Shown one piece after another: positions 1 through 10,680 of a stretch of 64,000 bases of DNA (positions are counted from its first letter, which is position 1; each line of letters begins with the position of its first letter). Source of the stretch: Ecdyonurus torrentis. Lineage: Eukaryota > Arthropoda > Insecta > Ephemeroptera > Heptageniidae. Where the stretch lies: positions 34,359,124 to 34,423,123 of the forward strand of contig OX439127.1 in the NCBI GenBank assembly GCA_949318235.1. The letters run 5' to 3'. Made by a program: the position numbers and the translations under genes. The notes beneath the pieces are model-generated. The model made no database searches, was not told the DNA's origin, and was given only the letters and a program-made list of their open reading frames with translations.

Positions 1-60
1 GTATGAGCTCACAGTAACTGGAATGCCGTGGTAGAGAAAATATTCTAACCCAGGTCAGTT
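1..60. repeat. Fragment of fold-back family D
   Basis: The first bases (GTATGAGCTCACAGTAACTG, then a stretch ending TATTCTAACCCAGG) match part of an arm of the long palindromes at 36327-36798 and about 52325-52755. It is truncated by the window edge and lies in an HMCES intron. Confidence 0.75.
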
Positions 61-109
61 GATTGTAACCAGTAACCACCTTTTTTTATTGGCTTTACTT
101 TTGTTCCAG

Positions 110-899
110 TACTCTATCTCCTGATGAGATCTGTAAGGCCTGCTCCATGAAGTCTAAAGATGGGACTTTTGTAAAACTTGAATGGTTTGGGAATCCAACT
201 CGTTCTTATGTGCCATCATACAACATGCCTCCTTCAAGTATGTGTCCAGTTCTGGTTGATAAGAACAGTTTCCTTGCAGAGCACTGCACCAATGATGGCA
301 TCATTGTTACACCTATGTACTGGGGATTCATTCCTAAATTCCACAAGGTACATATATAGTAGGATCAGTAACCTCTCACTTGTAATTCTACTTCTATTCT
401 ACTGTTCAATTAAACATTTCTGTATGATCAGTGTTCTTGACTTAAAAGCCCTATCTATTGTTTTCAGGGTGGCCCCAGTGATCATGGCCTCTCTACCAGT
501 AACTGCAGAGTAGAAGGCATTCTTACCTCTCCTATGTTTTCTCCCTCCATGATCCATGGAGAGCGCTGTGTCGTTGTGGTGGATGGGTTCTTTGAATGGC
601 AACGTAAAGGTTCTCACAAACAACCTTATTATTTGTATATGCCTCAAGACAAAAACGTTAGTAATGCAAATGAAGTTTCCTTTAGTGAATATAGTGACAA
701 GTTAATTTTTTAAATATATTTGAGGGAAAAAACATTGCTGTTGGTATATAAATATTTTAATTTACATTAGGGATATTAAGAAAAATAAATCATCATGGTT
801 AGGTATGCTAATTTTGAAAGAAAAGGATAGGAGAGACCAGCAAGGATCTTACCATAGTGAAGAATCCTATAGTTGGGCAAAAATCTTGCTAGCACAGAG

Positions 900-944
<45 letters not shown>

Positions 945-1353
945 GTGTAGCTTTAGGCACTAAACTTTAAGAGAAACAAAGTATGTTTTGCCTTTGTCAG
1001 TCCTTAAAGACTCAGAGAGAAACTGTAAATGAATTATGAATTATAAAAGGAGAGATAGGTAGAGGGAGGCCTAAAACATCACGGTCTGAAGTGGTTGGAA
1101 GATTTTTGAAAAATAAGAAATAGTATGAGATGCAAAAGAAAATGTATGAAACAAAACAAGGTGTGAGTCTGAAGGAAGCAAGAGAATATGTTAGGATAGA
1201 AATTTGTCTATCAAATTTGTAGGTCTATCACTAGGTCAGGCTAAAAAATAACATGTTGTTGGCTTACCCCGAAAGGGACTATAATATAGTGTCATGATAT
1301 GTATGTATGTAAGAGTTGCAATAGGATTTAGCTTACAGTTATATATAGGTTAT

Positions 1354-1420
<67 letters not shown>

Positions 1421-4400
1421 ATATATAATGCTGTTTTATTTTTAGGTGGATGTAGAGAAAAAGTCTGAATCTGATTGGTCTGCAATGGTTGGGTGGCAAG
1501 GACATAAACTATTACCCATGGCTGCAGTTTACCACAAGTGGATCTCTCCCAAAGTATGTAAAATTTATGTTTCTCCAAAAGTAAAACCTCAACTTGTGCT
1601 CTTTTGATATCTTTGTGGCTGTACTTTCGTAACTCAGCATGAATGTTCAACATTTATTTGTGATTAGAGACAATATAGGAGTTAAGATTTATATATGATT
1701 GACATTTTTTTTTCTTTTTTTAAATATTTTTGGTTTCATAACATTTTTTTCAACTATGATGTTATAATCTATATTTTTATGCTTTATAAAATGCTTTTTT
1801 TTTGTGTTATATTATTTAATACATACTATATTGAGAAAATTAAGCGTTTTTTGCCCATTTGAATTACATTTTTTTTTGAATTTTGCGGCAAAATAAAAAT
1901 AGTTTAAAATTAATTGTCAAATTGTGAGAAATGTATGGGAAGTATGAAGAAATTATACTTGAACTACTATTTTGTAAAAACAAGATGTATCCAAAAATAA
2001 TTTTTTAAATATTTTGTGATCAGTTTTTTTGAAAAAGGGGGTGTTCCATGACTGAGGTTAACCCTTAAAGGAGATGAAACTTTTAAAAAGAAAGGAGCTA
2101 GTATAGGTAATTACTGGGTTGCCAGCTCTTTGCTGCAACATCTGCGCAACTTTTCATTTACTTATCACTTATTAAAATGTTAGTATTGTCATTATATTTG
2201 CAAGAATGATCAAAATATAATGAAAACAATATTTTAATGAGTGTCAACCAGACAATGAAAAGATCTGATCAGCAAGCTGGCAACCAAGCACTAACCTGCA
2301 GTCAGTTTTATGTCCCTTTCTTTTTAAAGTACTATCTTTGTTAATGTAATATGTATCTGTACTGAGCATAATTGTAAAGTGTTATTATTATCATTAAAAT
2401 TTTGTATCTTGGTGCCATAATTATGCATTTTTAGATAAGGCAACTTCTCCAGTATTGAAAGAGAAACAAAAATCATGGCTCAATTTAATTATTAATAATT
2501 GTATTAATTTATTATTATTATATATTTTTTTTAGGGTGAAGTCATCCCTAACTTTGCAGTTGTAACAATGCAATCATCAGGCGTTGTTGAGAAAATCCAT
2601 GATAGGATGCCTGTCATTCTGGACAGTGATGAGAAAATCAAGGTACATTTAATTATCATAGGCATAAAAAATATATAAATGTTTAAGGAAGAGGGGGGGG
2701 GGGGGGGACATTGATGTATACTATGTAAAAAATTAAAATAAAAACAATAAAATTATTTTATAAAAACAGACAATAGAATAACACAGATAGATGTGGGAAG
2801 AGATTTTAGGAGTGGAAGGGAGGGAGGAAGGAAGGGGGAGGGAGGGGGAAAGGTTTACCAATGCAGGGGTGTATGATTTTGTGCCACTACACTAAATGCA
2901 AGCCCAAACCACTATAAAAATTTAAGCTTTGGTAATAATGAGCTCGCTAAGCCTTTATCTTTAAAAACACTTCTCACATTTAATTTCGGACGAGGTTAGA
3001 ATTTCTTTCTCTCTCGTCCCAGGTGTCTCTGTCAATTAACAGCTCAACTTCCCAATTTTTTTCAAATTTATCCATGTGCATCATCTATTTTTATCAATCA
3101 ATTATCACAAATTCAACTACTTTCCTTAATTTTATCACCAATAAAAATTTAATATTAAATCAAAATATATGTGTATGAAGAAAAAAACATCGCAGTTGGT
3201 ATTAATAAGTTTAAAAAATCATTTAGAAAATAGTTGGTAGAGATTAGAGCACATTGAATGAAAAATTATATGTTATGGCAAATAGTAAAAGATAGTAAAT
3301 AAAGAGTTTAGAGCACATTGAATTGATTTTCATTCATTGAAGAGGTAGTCAATGATGGCTCTTTTAATAGTGAACATTGTGTAATTCAACCTGCTGAAAA
3401 CGTGATCTCAAAATTTAAATTAATAACATGCTGAGAGCAAAAGCCATTACAGCCACCCCAAACCTACATCTCGGCTAAACTTGCTCTCACACCAATTTGG
3501 CGCAAGTGTGAACTACTCTTATTTTTGCTCTCGCTATTGGACTTAATATTTTACGTCTATAAACTATTTTAAATATTTTTACAGCTACAAATTTGTAGTA
3601 AAATAATTTATGTAAAAATATGTATTATTTTATTTATTAAACACCAAGGTGTACTTATAAAAATAATAGTAACTCACGCTCTCACCAAACTAGCATGAGA
3701 GCAAGTTTTGCTGTGATGTTGGTTCCGGGTCTTTGTAATGGCTTTTGCTAATTAAAATTTTAAGACCGTGTTTTGGGGAGGTTCACAGTAGATGGTACAG
3801 TAGTCCATCTCCTATAGCGGGAATGTCAGATTGGTTCCGCGCCGCGCGCCAATTGCGGCTGTGCAAGTCGCAGGTACTAGATGTTTAACATTACTTCAAA
3901 TGATGGTCGTCTAGTACCTGCACCTTGCACAGTCGTAATTGGCGCACGGAACCGATCTGACATTCCCGCTATAGGAGATGGACTACTGTACCATCTACTG
4001 TGGGGGAGGTTTAATGACACAATGATCATTATTTAAAAAGCCATCATTGACTATCCCTTTAATTTAATTTTCAAATCAACACTACTACTCACCATTCACT
4101 TTTATTATTTTATTTTTTACATATTATATAGGCTCAAAAACCATTTTTATAATATGTTTCAGTATTGTAGTTGATATTTGAAAGTTAAATGATGATAAGT
4201 TAACTATAAATAGTAAGAATACCTTTTAATTTAAGAATAAGTTAGAGATTATAAGTTATGAATAAATCAACTTTGCAATAATTTATCATTAAAAAAATAA
4301 AATAAAAAAGTGGTTAAAACACAGATATACTAAGAAAATTTGTAGAATAAGACATAGTGAGCTGTAAGCTGAAATGAATGCATATGTTTTTTAAAAGAGC

Positions 4401-6580
4401 ACCTATGTTTATCGCAATAGCTATATAGAAGCATGCATCTACATTTATCGTAACAACAGGTATAAAACACTTATACACCTGTTTTCCTATGAAGATGCAT
4501 TTTTTTACCTGTTGTCACGATAGTTTCTATGACTCGCGATAAATGTAGATGCATGAAAATAAGTAATCCCACCAAAAGTAGAAGTGTGGTTGAGCCGCAA
4601 CAGCTTCAATATGCTAGCAGCTCATATTAGCTCTCGTGGGTAGCTTACATTTAGTACTGTGGCATATATACTTGCATCTCTTCTTTAGATGCCTTACTCT
4701 CAATCCATGGACAGCTGTTTTGGTCATATTTAGACTTGTCTGTCCTGTCGTGGCATAGAGAGAAAAGCTCTCGCTCTCTGGGATTCAAGGCCACCTGAGA
4801 GTAATTGCTGGATTTGTTGAGACTCCATGGTATATGAACCCATAGCCTAACTGTAAGTATATCCTTGTAAGTCACTCCAGCAATTGCTCTCAGATGGCTT
4901 CTGCTGTCTTAGTGCAAAAGTTTCTTGCTCCACACCATGCAACAGACATGTGAAAACAGCTGTACAGTACATGTCTAAAGAGTGATTTTTGTAACACAGG
5001 CCAAAAAAAAACAAAAAAAAAAACATAGTTTCTGCTCTAATTACTATGAGCAACTAGCACTCGTTCTTGTTATACACATATACTATTATTTTGGCCTGGA
5101 TTGGAAATTACTTTCCCTTTCAAATATTCCTGTCATTTTAAAGCTCCTTAATTTTTTGCAATCTATCTATGCAGCTTTACTATAAAATGTTTACTAGTAG
5201 TCATTAACAGATACAATTATCATGACAATGTTGACTTTGAATAATAAGATTTGACTTAACTTGTTGTGATATTTGTGTGTTTAATACATGCACTATACCT
5301 AAGTAAAATTGTGCTTATAAAGGGGTTACTTAAGTCTGACAAAATAAAATATTTTATCCAACAGCTGTGGCTTTCACAAACAAAAGTGTCGTCAGCAAAG
5401 GAACTTCTTGATTTGGTAAAGCTCCCTGTAAACCTGGAAATGCATCCAGTCACACCTTCAATGGGCAATACAAATTTGGACTCTCCTATCTGCATCAGGG
5501 AATACGATGTCAAGTAAGTCTTGTGCTTTGTGTAGCTCTTTTTCAAATATATATATATATATATATATATATCAGGGTCGGCCTGGGAGGAAAAGGCCCG
5601 GTCCGCGAGATTACAAAAGGGCCCGCGAACAAAGGGGCGTTTGGGGGCGAAGCCCCCAAAAAATGCGCCGCAGGCGAAAATTTTTTGAGGCCACGCCCCC
5701 TTTTAATTAGGAATTTACTTAAAATTCTTCACTTTTGTATGAGATTTTTATGACATGCACACTACAAATAAGTTTTTAAATGAGCTAAGATAATGGAGAA
5801 AAATATGGTGTTAAGAAAAAAGCTTAAATTAAAAAATACAATTGAATAAAATCAACTATTTTATTTAAACGCGGAGAACGACAGTTTTCTTTTTTTAGGA
5901 TCATTTCCACACTTATCCAATTCTTTTCTAACGAACTGAGTACGTTTCAGTGCACCAGTATTGTGTTTATATTCTGGTTTAGAAAACATTTAGGAGCGAT
6001 AATTTAATTATAAATTTATCTTAACTAATTAGTATTGTCACACCGACACACTTGCCGCACCAAGTCACATTTCTTCCCCGCCGTTCAATCAAAAAATCAC
6101 TTTTTTTTTTCTTTCCAATATAAAGGGGGACAAATTATATAAAGGAGGTGAACAATAACAAAACAATTGCTAATTGACCACTAGACTAGAGTTCACTAAG
6201 GAGTGCAATTTTTTTTAAAATTAAAAGCGGATAGAATTTTAAGATTGGATGTAATTTCTTATCGTCTTTTGAAAGAAAAAGAAAATTTATCAGTCTGAAA
6301 TTGTCCTTTTAATTTTCTTCTTCTCCTTTTTTTTTTTTTTTTTCTTCGTTTTTTTTTTCTTCGTTTTTTTTTTTCTTTGTTTTTTTTTCTTTGTTTTTTT
6401 TTTTAATTGGAGTGTTGTAGTCACGGCAAGGGCCCGCGCCCGGGGGGGCCCGGTCCGCAATCGCGGACTAGCGGACCTGGCCAGGCCGACCCTGATATAT
6501 ATATATGGAGTCTGAACTACACTTATGTGTAGTAAGGAAAACTATATCATTTGAAGTTTCAAACACACATATATATATAG

Positions 6581-6679
<99 letters not shown>

Positions 6680-9298
6680 ATGTGACGTTAAAATTTGATA
6701 GGGAGAAACCAAATGAGAGTTGGCGCCAGGCAGCAGCGTCAACTGAAAATCTCAAATGGTGATAGTGGTTTAAAAAAAATATACTGTATATTTGAAAAAT
6801 ATATAGGAATTATAAATATTTTTTAGAAATTATTAGTCTCTAAACGGACTGTGTAGTCGCGCCCCAGGCTATCGCTGCGTGACCGTGTTATCATTTTTTC
6901 CCTGCAGAGGTGCTGTTTTTGTTGACTATGTAGAGACCCTTAACAGAGAAGCGACAACCTCATGTTTTAGGCAGACCCGCATTACATTAGTTTTGAAAGA
7001 CCCGCTAAAAGTACCCACACTTTTTAGCGTTCTGATTGGACACCCAAACAATTTCTCGAATCTGGCCAATCAGAATGCTAGAAAGTGTGGGTACTATTAG
7101 CGGGTTTTTCAAAACGAATGTAATGCGGGTCTGCCTAAAACATGAGGTTGTCGCTTCTCTGTTAAGTTTCTCTATGACTATGTACTCTCGAATAAAGGAA
7201 AATAAACCATCACGGTTAGGTATGATGAATTTGAAAGAAAATAATAGAAGAAACCAGCAAGGGCCTTACCATAGTGAAGAGAGTCCCATAGTTTGGTAAA
7301 AATCTTGCTAGCACAGATATAAAAAACTAACACATAGGAAATATTTCGGCTGTAAACTCCAAGAAAGATGGAGTATGTTATGCCTTACAGACTCGGAGAG
7401 ATTCATAGTTTCTCTCTTAAGTCTGTAAGGATTGATGAGGGCATAACACACTTCATCTCTCTTGTAGTTTATAGCCGAAATATTTCCAATGTGTTAGTTT
7501 TTTATGTGTGCTAGCAAGATTTTCACCAAACTATGGGACTCTTCACTATGTGTGCACATTACGTCATTCTGAATGCTTTTTGATGCTCTTCTTGAGCAAT
7601 AAATAGCAAAGGACAAACTATGTTTTTGGCTATTTTCTTTGGAAAATTGTCTATTTTTTGGTTATTATTTTTCTTGCATACTCAAAAAACTATTTAAACC
7701 TGTTAACAGCATCAATGCTCTCATAAATATTGCGAAGTATTTTTAAACTGGCAAAATGAGTCATTTCCCCATACTGGCCCATGTTATTTAGCGCTCACTT
7801 ATGGCGTTGACTTTAACATGAATGAAACCACCCTATGGTAAGGCCCTTGCTGTTTTTTCTTATCTATTTCTTTTAAATTTATCATATCTTAGTAAAGTTT
7901 ATGCGTATTAGGAAAAAACCATCGCGGTTAGTATTAATAAGTTTAAAAAAAATATATATATTTAGAAAATAGTTGGTAGAGATTAGAGCACGTTGAATTG
8001 AAAATTAATAAAACGCGAAAATTCTCTAATTTAAATAGTAAATTGGGACTAGGGATCAAATATTCTAGCTTGAGCTAGTTAAAAAGTAGACGTCTACTTT
8101 TTAACTAGCTCAAGCTAGAATATTTGATCCCTAGTCCCAATTTACTATTTAAATTAGAGAATTTTCGCGTTTTATTAATTTTCAATTCAACGTGCTCTAA
8201 TCTCTACCAACTATTTTCTAAATATTTTTTTTTTTAAACTTAATAAAGTTTAGATAAGTTATTTCTTTTGAATTTTACCATTTCGGTTAGGTACAGAAAA
8301 TTAAACATGTTTCAAAAATACTTCTACTAGGTACCACTTACTTCATTGTCCATCTCGGACCCTATCATTAAGTCAATATGCAAAAATGTAGACCTATATA
8401 AATATGTATAAGTACACCTTGGTGTTTAATAAATAAATATATATAAAAATACTTCTAAAAGTTAGACAGCCAATGACATATTCATGTCAATTACTGCCTT
8501 TAAACAATAATAATAAAATTTGTACAGATTAATAATAAATGTCTTGGTATTTGATAGTAGCTGATTTATGTCCTAATATAAAAAGTAAATATTGAAAATT
8601 ATTTTTGTATTACAAAATTAAGTTCATCATTCTCAGCAATGAATTATTTGAAAATAATCAGACATTTGAATGACATAGTCACTGATCTCATCCCTTATGT
8701 TGTTGTAGAAGCCTGACAATTGCTTCTTGCTTGAATTCAACTTTTTGTCTTCAGCTTGAGAGGACACAAACAAGTGGCATTAAGTTGTTGATCCTTCATT
8801 TATTAACACTACATTAGTGCAATGAAAATCCTAGTTTGGTGGCAATGTTGGTGACCCAATGCAATTGTGCCTCATAAGTTCGACCTCTTGTTAAAAATAC
8901 TGCTTTTTGTTAGCTAAATATTATTTTGACTAGCAGCAGCACCTGAATATGTTATTAAGTACTTGGGTAGCAATTCAGTAGGGTTTTCCTGTTCCAATAA
9001 ATGTTTGTAATGCAGTGCTTAACTTACCATCTATAATTATTTTTTTAGCACTATTTATTTATTTTCTTTCCAAATGTCTTGTTACAGGAAAGCAGGAGCC
9101 TTTATGATGAACTGGTTGGGGAAAGGTAGTTCTCCCACAAAGTCGGACCCAAACAGCAAGGGGTTGCAGGAAAATAAAACAAAAGGTGGCATGAAGCGCT
9201 CCTATAGTGACAGTGACGATGAAGAAGAAGTCAAGAAACTGAAAGACGAGGCAGCTGAAGAGGAGACTAAAAAATCTCTACGTATTTTCTTACCTTAG
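110..9298 (+). CDS. HMCES: HMCES, abasic-site processing protein (SRAP domain), 3' six exons; 5' end outside window
   Basis: Coding exons are 110-347, 468-656, 1446-1553, 2535-2642, 5365-5513 and 9088-9298 (TAG stop); all junctions are GT-AG and the frame is continuous. HMCES covalently caps abasic sites in single-stranded DNA through its N-terminal Cys and so shields replication forks. Seen here: the SRAP motifs PSYN and MYWGFIP in the first exon present, DGFFEWQ in the next (the conserved Glu codon is 594-596), and IHDRMP in the fourth (the catalytic-pocket His codon is 2598-2600). The C-terminal tail carries [12 protein letters not shown], resembling the vertebrate C-terminal motif, then an acidic/basic Ser-rich tail. 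The exon with the initiator Met and catalytic Cys2 must lie upstream of position 1. Introns 4 and 5 are swollen by transposon insertions. The family assignment is secure; paralogy was not tested. Confidence 0.93.
776..1035. repeat. Fold-back MITE family A, copy 1 (half element)
   Basis: Lies in HMCES intron 2 of the window. It shares with the other copies the blocks GGTTAGGTATG, CAGCAAGG, CTTACCATAGTGAAGA, CTTGCTAGCACAGA and CAGTCCTTAAAGACTC. A 42-base A tract at 902-943 interrupts it. Only the left half is recognisable. Confidence 0.75.
1205..1312 (+). repeat. 3' end of a SINE-like retroelement
   Basis: The tail, with TACCCCGAAAGGGA followed by GTGTCATGATATGTATGTAT, matches in reverse the block at 19040-19085 and a short piece at 41838-41880. 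A shared 3' end with an (ATGT)n tail is typical of SINEs mobilised by a partner LINE. The 5' part is not recognisable here. Confidence 0.55.
1358..1418. repeat. (TA)n microsatellite
   Basis: About 60 bp of uninterrupted TA dinucleotides, just upstream of HMCES exon 1446-1553. The acceptor site lies about 25 bp beyond the array. Confidence 0.98.
1554..2534. other. HMCES intron, AT-rich, no feature seen
   Basis: Intron with T-rich tracts and scattered A/T homopolymers. I see no ORF, hairpin or recognisable element in it. Confidence 0.7.
3300..4095. repeat. Old fold-back element with a younger hairpin inserted in its right arm
   Basis: The left arm (around 3330-3420, containing AGTCAATGATGGCTCTTTTA and AACATTGTGT) is the diverged reverse complement of the right arm around 3755-3783 plus 4012-4075. 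An inner pair, GAGAGCAAAAGCCATTACA against TGTAATGGCTTTTGC, also folds. The right arm is split by the 219-bp hairpin at 3784-4002. Lies in HMCES intron 4. Confidence 0.65.
3784..4002. mobile_element. 219-bp fold-back MITE with a 9-bp target duplication
   Basis: The ends CACAGTAGATGGTACAGTAG and its reverse complement bound a long, nearly perfect hairpin. Flanks are GGGGAGGTT at 3775-3783 and again at 4003-4011, an exact 9-bp direct repeat. Duplications of 8-11 bp are typical of Mutator-like elements, but the family is an inference. Confidence 0.8.
4433..4555. repeat. Imperfect hairpin in HMCES intron 4
   Basis: ATGCATCTACATTTATCG at 4433-4450 is inverted at about 4537-4554, with further imperfect complementarity around ACAGGT between them. 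Probably a decayed MITE. Confidence 0.5.
4560..5364. other. HMCES intron 4, remaining part
   Basis: Less AT-rich than its surroundings at 4560-4960, possibly an old transposon remnant, then AT-rich DNA. No inverted termini or coding sequence are recognisable. Confidence 0.5.
5573..6494. mobile_element. hAT-like non-autonomous transposon 1 (922 bp)
   Basis: Termini CAGGGTCGGCCTGG and CCAGGCCGACCCTG are inverted. The element sits in a (TA)n tract and is flanked on both sides by ATATATAT, consistent with an 8-bp target duplication although ambiguous in a repeat. Subterminal sequence is GC-rich (GGCCCGGTCCGCGA near the left end, GGGGGGCCCGGTCCGCAATC near the right), and the middle is AT-rich with T tracts. 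No transposase ORF. Two other copies, at 37349 and 54620, have unambiguous 8-bp duplications. Confidence 0.82.
6583..6676. repeat. (TA)n microsatellite
   Basis: About 94 bp of pure TA, immediately downstream of hAT-like element 1. Confidence 0.98.
6944..7161. mobile_element. Fold-back MITE flanked by TTAA
   Basis: Inverted ends CAGAGAAGCGACAACCTCAT and complement. TTAA occurs at 6940-6943 and 7162-7165. Arms of about 90 bp include GCAGACCCGCATTACATT and an inner pair CAGAATGCTAGAAAGTG / CACTTTTTAGCGTTCTG. TTAA targets are used by piggyBac and Kolobok superfamilies; which one applies here is not decided. Confidence 0.75.
7190..7915. repeat. Fold-back MITE family A, copy 2, split by a family B insertion
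   Basis: The arms run from about 7195 (CCATCACGGTTAGGTATGAT) to 7548 and resume at 7836 (GGTAAGGCCCTTGCTG). The reverse-complement arm is interrupted at a TA by the 285-bp element 7549-7833. The centre is around 7400, between the TCGGAGAGATT and GTCTGTAAGGATTGATG blocks. Confidence 0.8.
7549..7833 (-). mobile_element. MITE family B, copy inserted in a family A element
   Basis: Flanked by TA at 7547-7548 and 7834-7835. In reverse orientation it begins GGGTGGTTTCATTCATGTTA and matches the copies at 17426-17775 and 54062-54365 along its length, including GGAAAATTGTCTATTTTTTG and GAGCATTGATGCTGTTAACA (minus strand). No coding capacity. A TA target fits Tc1/mariner-type mobilisation; this is inferred. 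Confidence 0.78.
7936..8247. repeat. Loopless palindrome of about 310 bp, fold-back family C
   Basis: Arms of about 155 bp meet without a spacer at 8091/8092 (AGTAGAC|GTCTACT). They contain TAGAGATTAGAGCACGTTGA and AATTGGGACTAGGGATCAAA and are almost perfectly complementary. Related arms occur near 3230, at 36885-37150 with 38890-38990, and, more diverged, near 20310. Lies in HMCES intron 5. Confidence 0.85.
8250..9087. other. End of HMCES intron 5, no element recognised
   Basis: AT-rich single-copy-looking DNA leading to the acceptor TTACAG at 9082-9087. No hairpin or ORF is supported. Confidence 0.6.
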
Positions 9299-9325
9299 AG
9301 TCACTATTTCATAAAATGTCTTCAC

Positions 9326-9384
9326 CTTTGGTACCTTTTGGTACCTTTGGTACCTTTTTACCTTGGTACCTTTGGTACCTTTTT
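9326..9384 (+). repeat. Short GGTACC-containing tandem repeat in the HMCES 3' UTR
   Basis: The motif TTTGGTACC, with spacing variants, recurs about six times in roughly 60 bp immediately after the HMCES stop. It is a small local minisatellite with no function assigned. Confidence 0.7.
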
Positions 9385-9472
9385 GTGTTCTAATCCCTAT
9401 TCTTTTCTAAGATACTCTTTATATAATATATTTCATTACCGTATTCTTTTCAAAATGCACTCATGCAAGAAA

Positions 9473-9478
9473 AATAAA
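9473..9478 (+). terminator. Probable polyadenylation signal of HMCES
   Basis: AATAAA lies about 175 bp after the HMCES stop codon, in AT-rich 3' UTR sequence. It is the first canonical hexamer after the stop. Inferred by position only. Confidence 0.5.
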
Positions 9479-9639
9479 ATAGAAAGCAAAGGCCTTTTAT
9501 TTTGGTAGCTTTTGTATGAATTTAAGAAAAATGTTACAAGTTGTCAACTTTGGCATCTAATTATAACAAGATTGTATACAATTCAATCATCAATATATTG
9601 TTTTATAGGCTGTTAACTGTTTAATCAAGTTATGAAAAA

Positions 9640-9862
9640 AAAAATGCAGGTAAGATTAATCTCAAAGAAAAAGATAGAAATACCATCAAGGGCCTTACCA
9701 CAGTAGAAGTTCTATGGAAAGGCCAAGATCTCACGAGACATAGAGTTATAAATAGGCCTATTATTACTAAAACTCTGTGCCACGTGAGATCTCGACCTCT
9801 CCATAGAACTTCTACTGTGGTAAGGCCCGTGCTGGTGTTTATATCCTTTTCTTTAAGAGTAT
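9640..9862. repeat. Fold-back MITE family A, copy 3
   Basis: The outer arms carry GGGCCTTACCACAGTAGAAG and its complement; inner arms pair GATCTCACG.GACATAGAGTT with AACTCTGTGCCACGTGAGATC around a loop near 9755-9770. Intergenic, 340 bp downstream of the HMCES stop. Confidence 0.75.
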
Positions 9863-10053
9863 GCCTATAATAATAATTTATTTATTTATTCTTCATTGTT
9901 AAAAGTAATAACTTATGTATTGTTACTATCAAGGAAATCATAAGAAATCATATTGCTTTTGATTTGATTAACGATGCACATTTCTACAAAATTTAAAGCC
10001 ATGCCACCCCCCACCCCACCTTTAATTCTTTATCTTATTTATTATTATTATAT

Positions 10054-10176
<123 letters not shown>

Positions 10177-10244
10177 GCCTTTTTTGTCACATTTTAATTT
10201 GAAGTAAAAAATGACATTATTAAGTTCAGTATCCAATAAAGTTA

Positions 10245-10680
10245 TTGAGGACAATAAACTGTTGTGGTTAGGTATGATAAATTTCAAAGACAAGGATAGG
10301 AGAAATAAACCAGCAAGGGCCTTACCATAGTGAAGAGAGTTCCATAGTTTGGTGAAAATCCTAGCACAAGCTGCAGTTCTTGGCACAGCTAACATCGAGC
10401 CCAAAGTGCTAAGTTTGTGAGATCCCTCTTTTTACTACCTGCAGTTTCTATCAGATAGTTGGCACTCGATTATTCTCACCTTCACCCCGAGATTCGGGGG
10501 ATTTTTTTGCAAAAGAAAAAGGAAAAGAACATGGTAATAATAAAAAAATGAATAGCTTTCGTCACTAAACTCCAAGAGAAATAGAGGATGTTGTGCCTTT
10601 GTCATTCCTTATAAGAGTTTCTTTCAGAGTCTGTATACAGACTCTGAAAGAAACTCTTATTTATAATGCTGAAAGCTATC
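10245..10680. repeat. Fold-back MITE family A, copy 4, with a perfect 50-bp palindrome
   Basis: The left arm holds GGTTAGGTATGATAAATTTC and GGGCCTTACCATAGTGAAGA. The copy centre is 10611-10660, a perfect loopless palindrome whose middle is TCTGTA|TACAGA. The right arm of the wider element is absent or diverged. Confidence 0.75.

Noticed and set aside
9074..9087. Starting a separate small gene at the ATG-like start near 9074
   Set aside because: The acceptor at 9086-9087 and the frame from the previous exon show this is the last HMCES exon.
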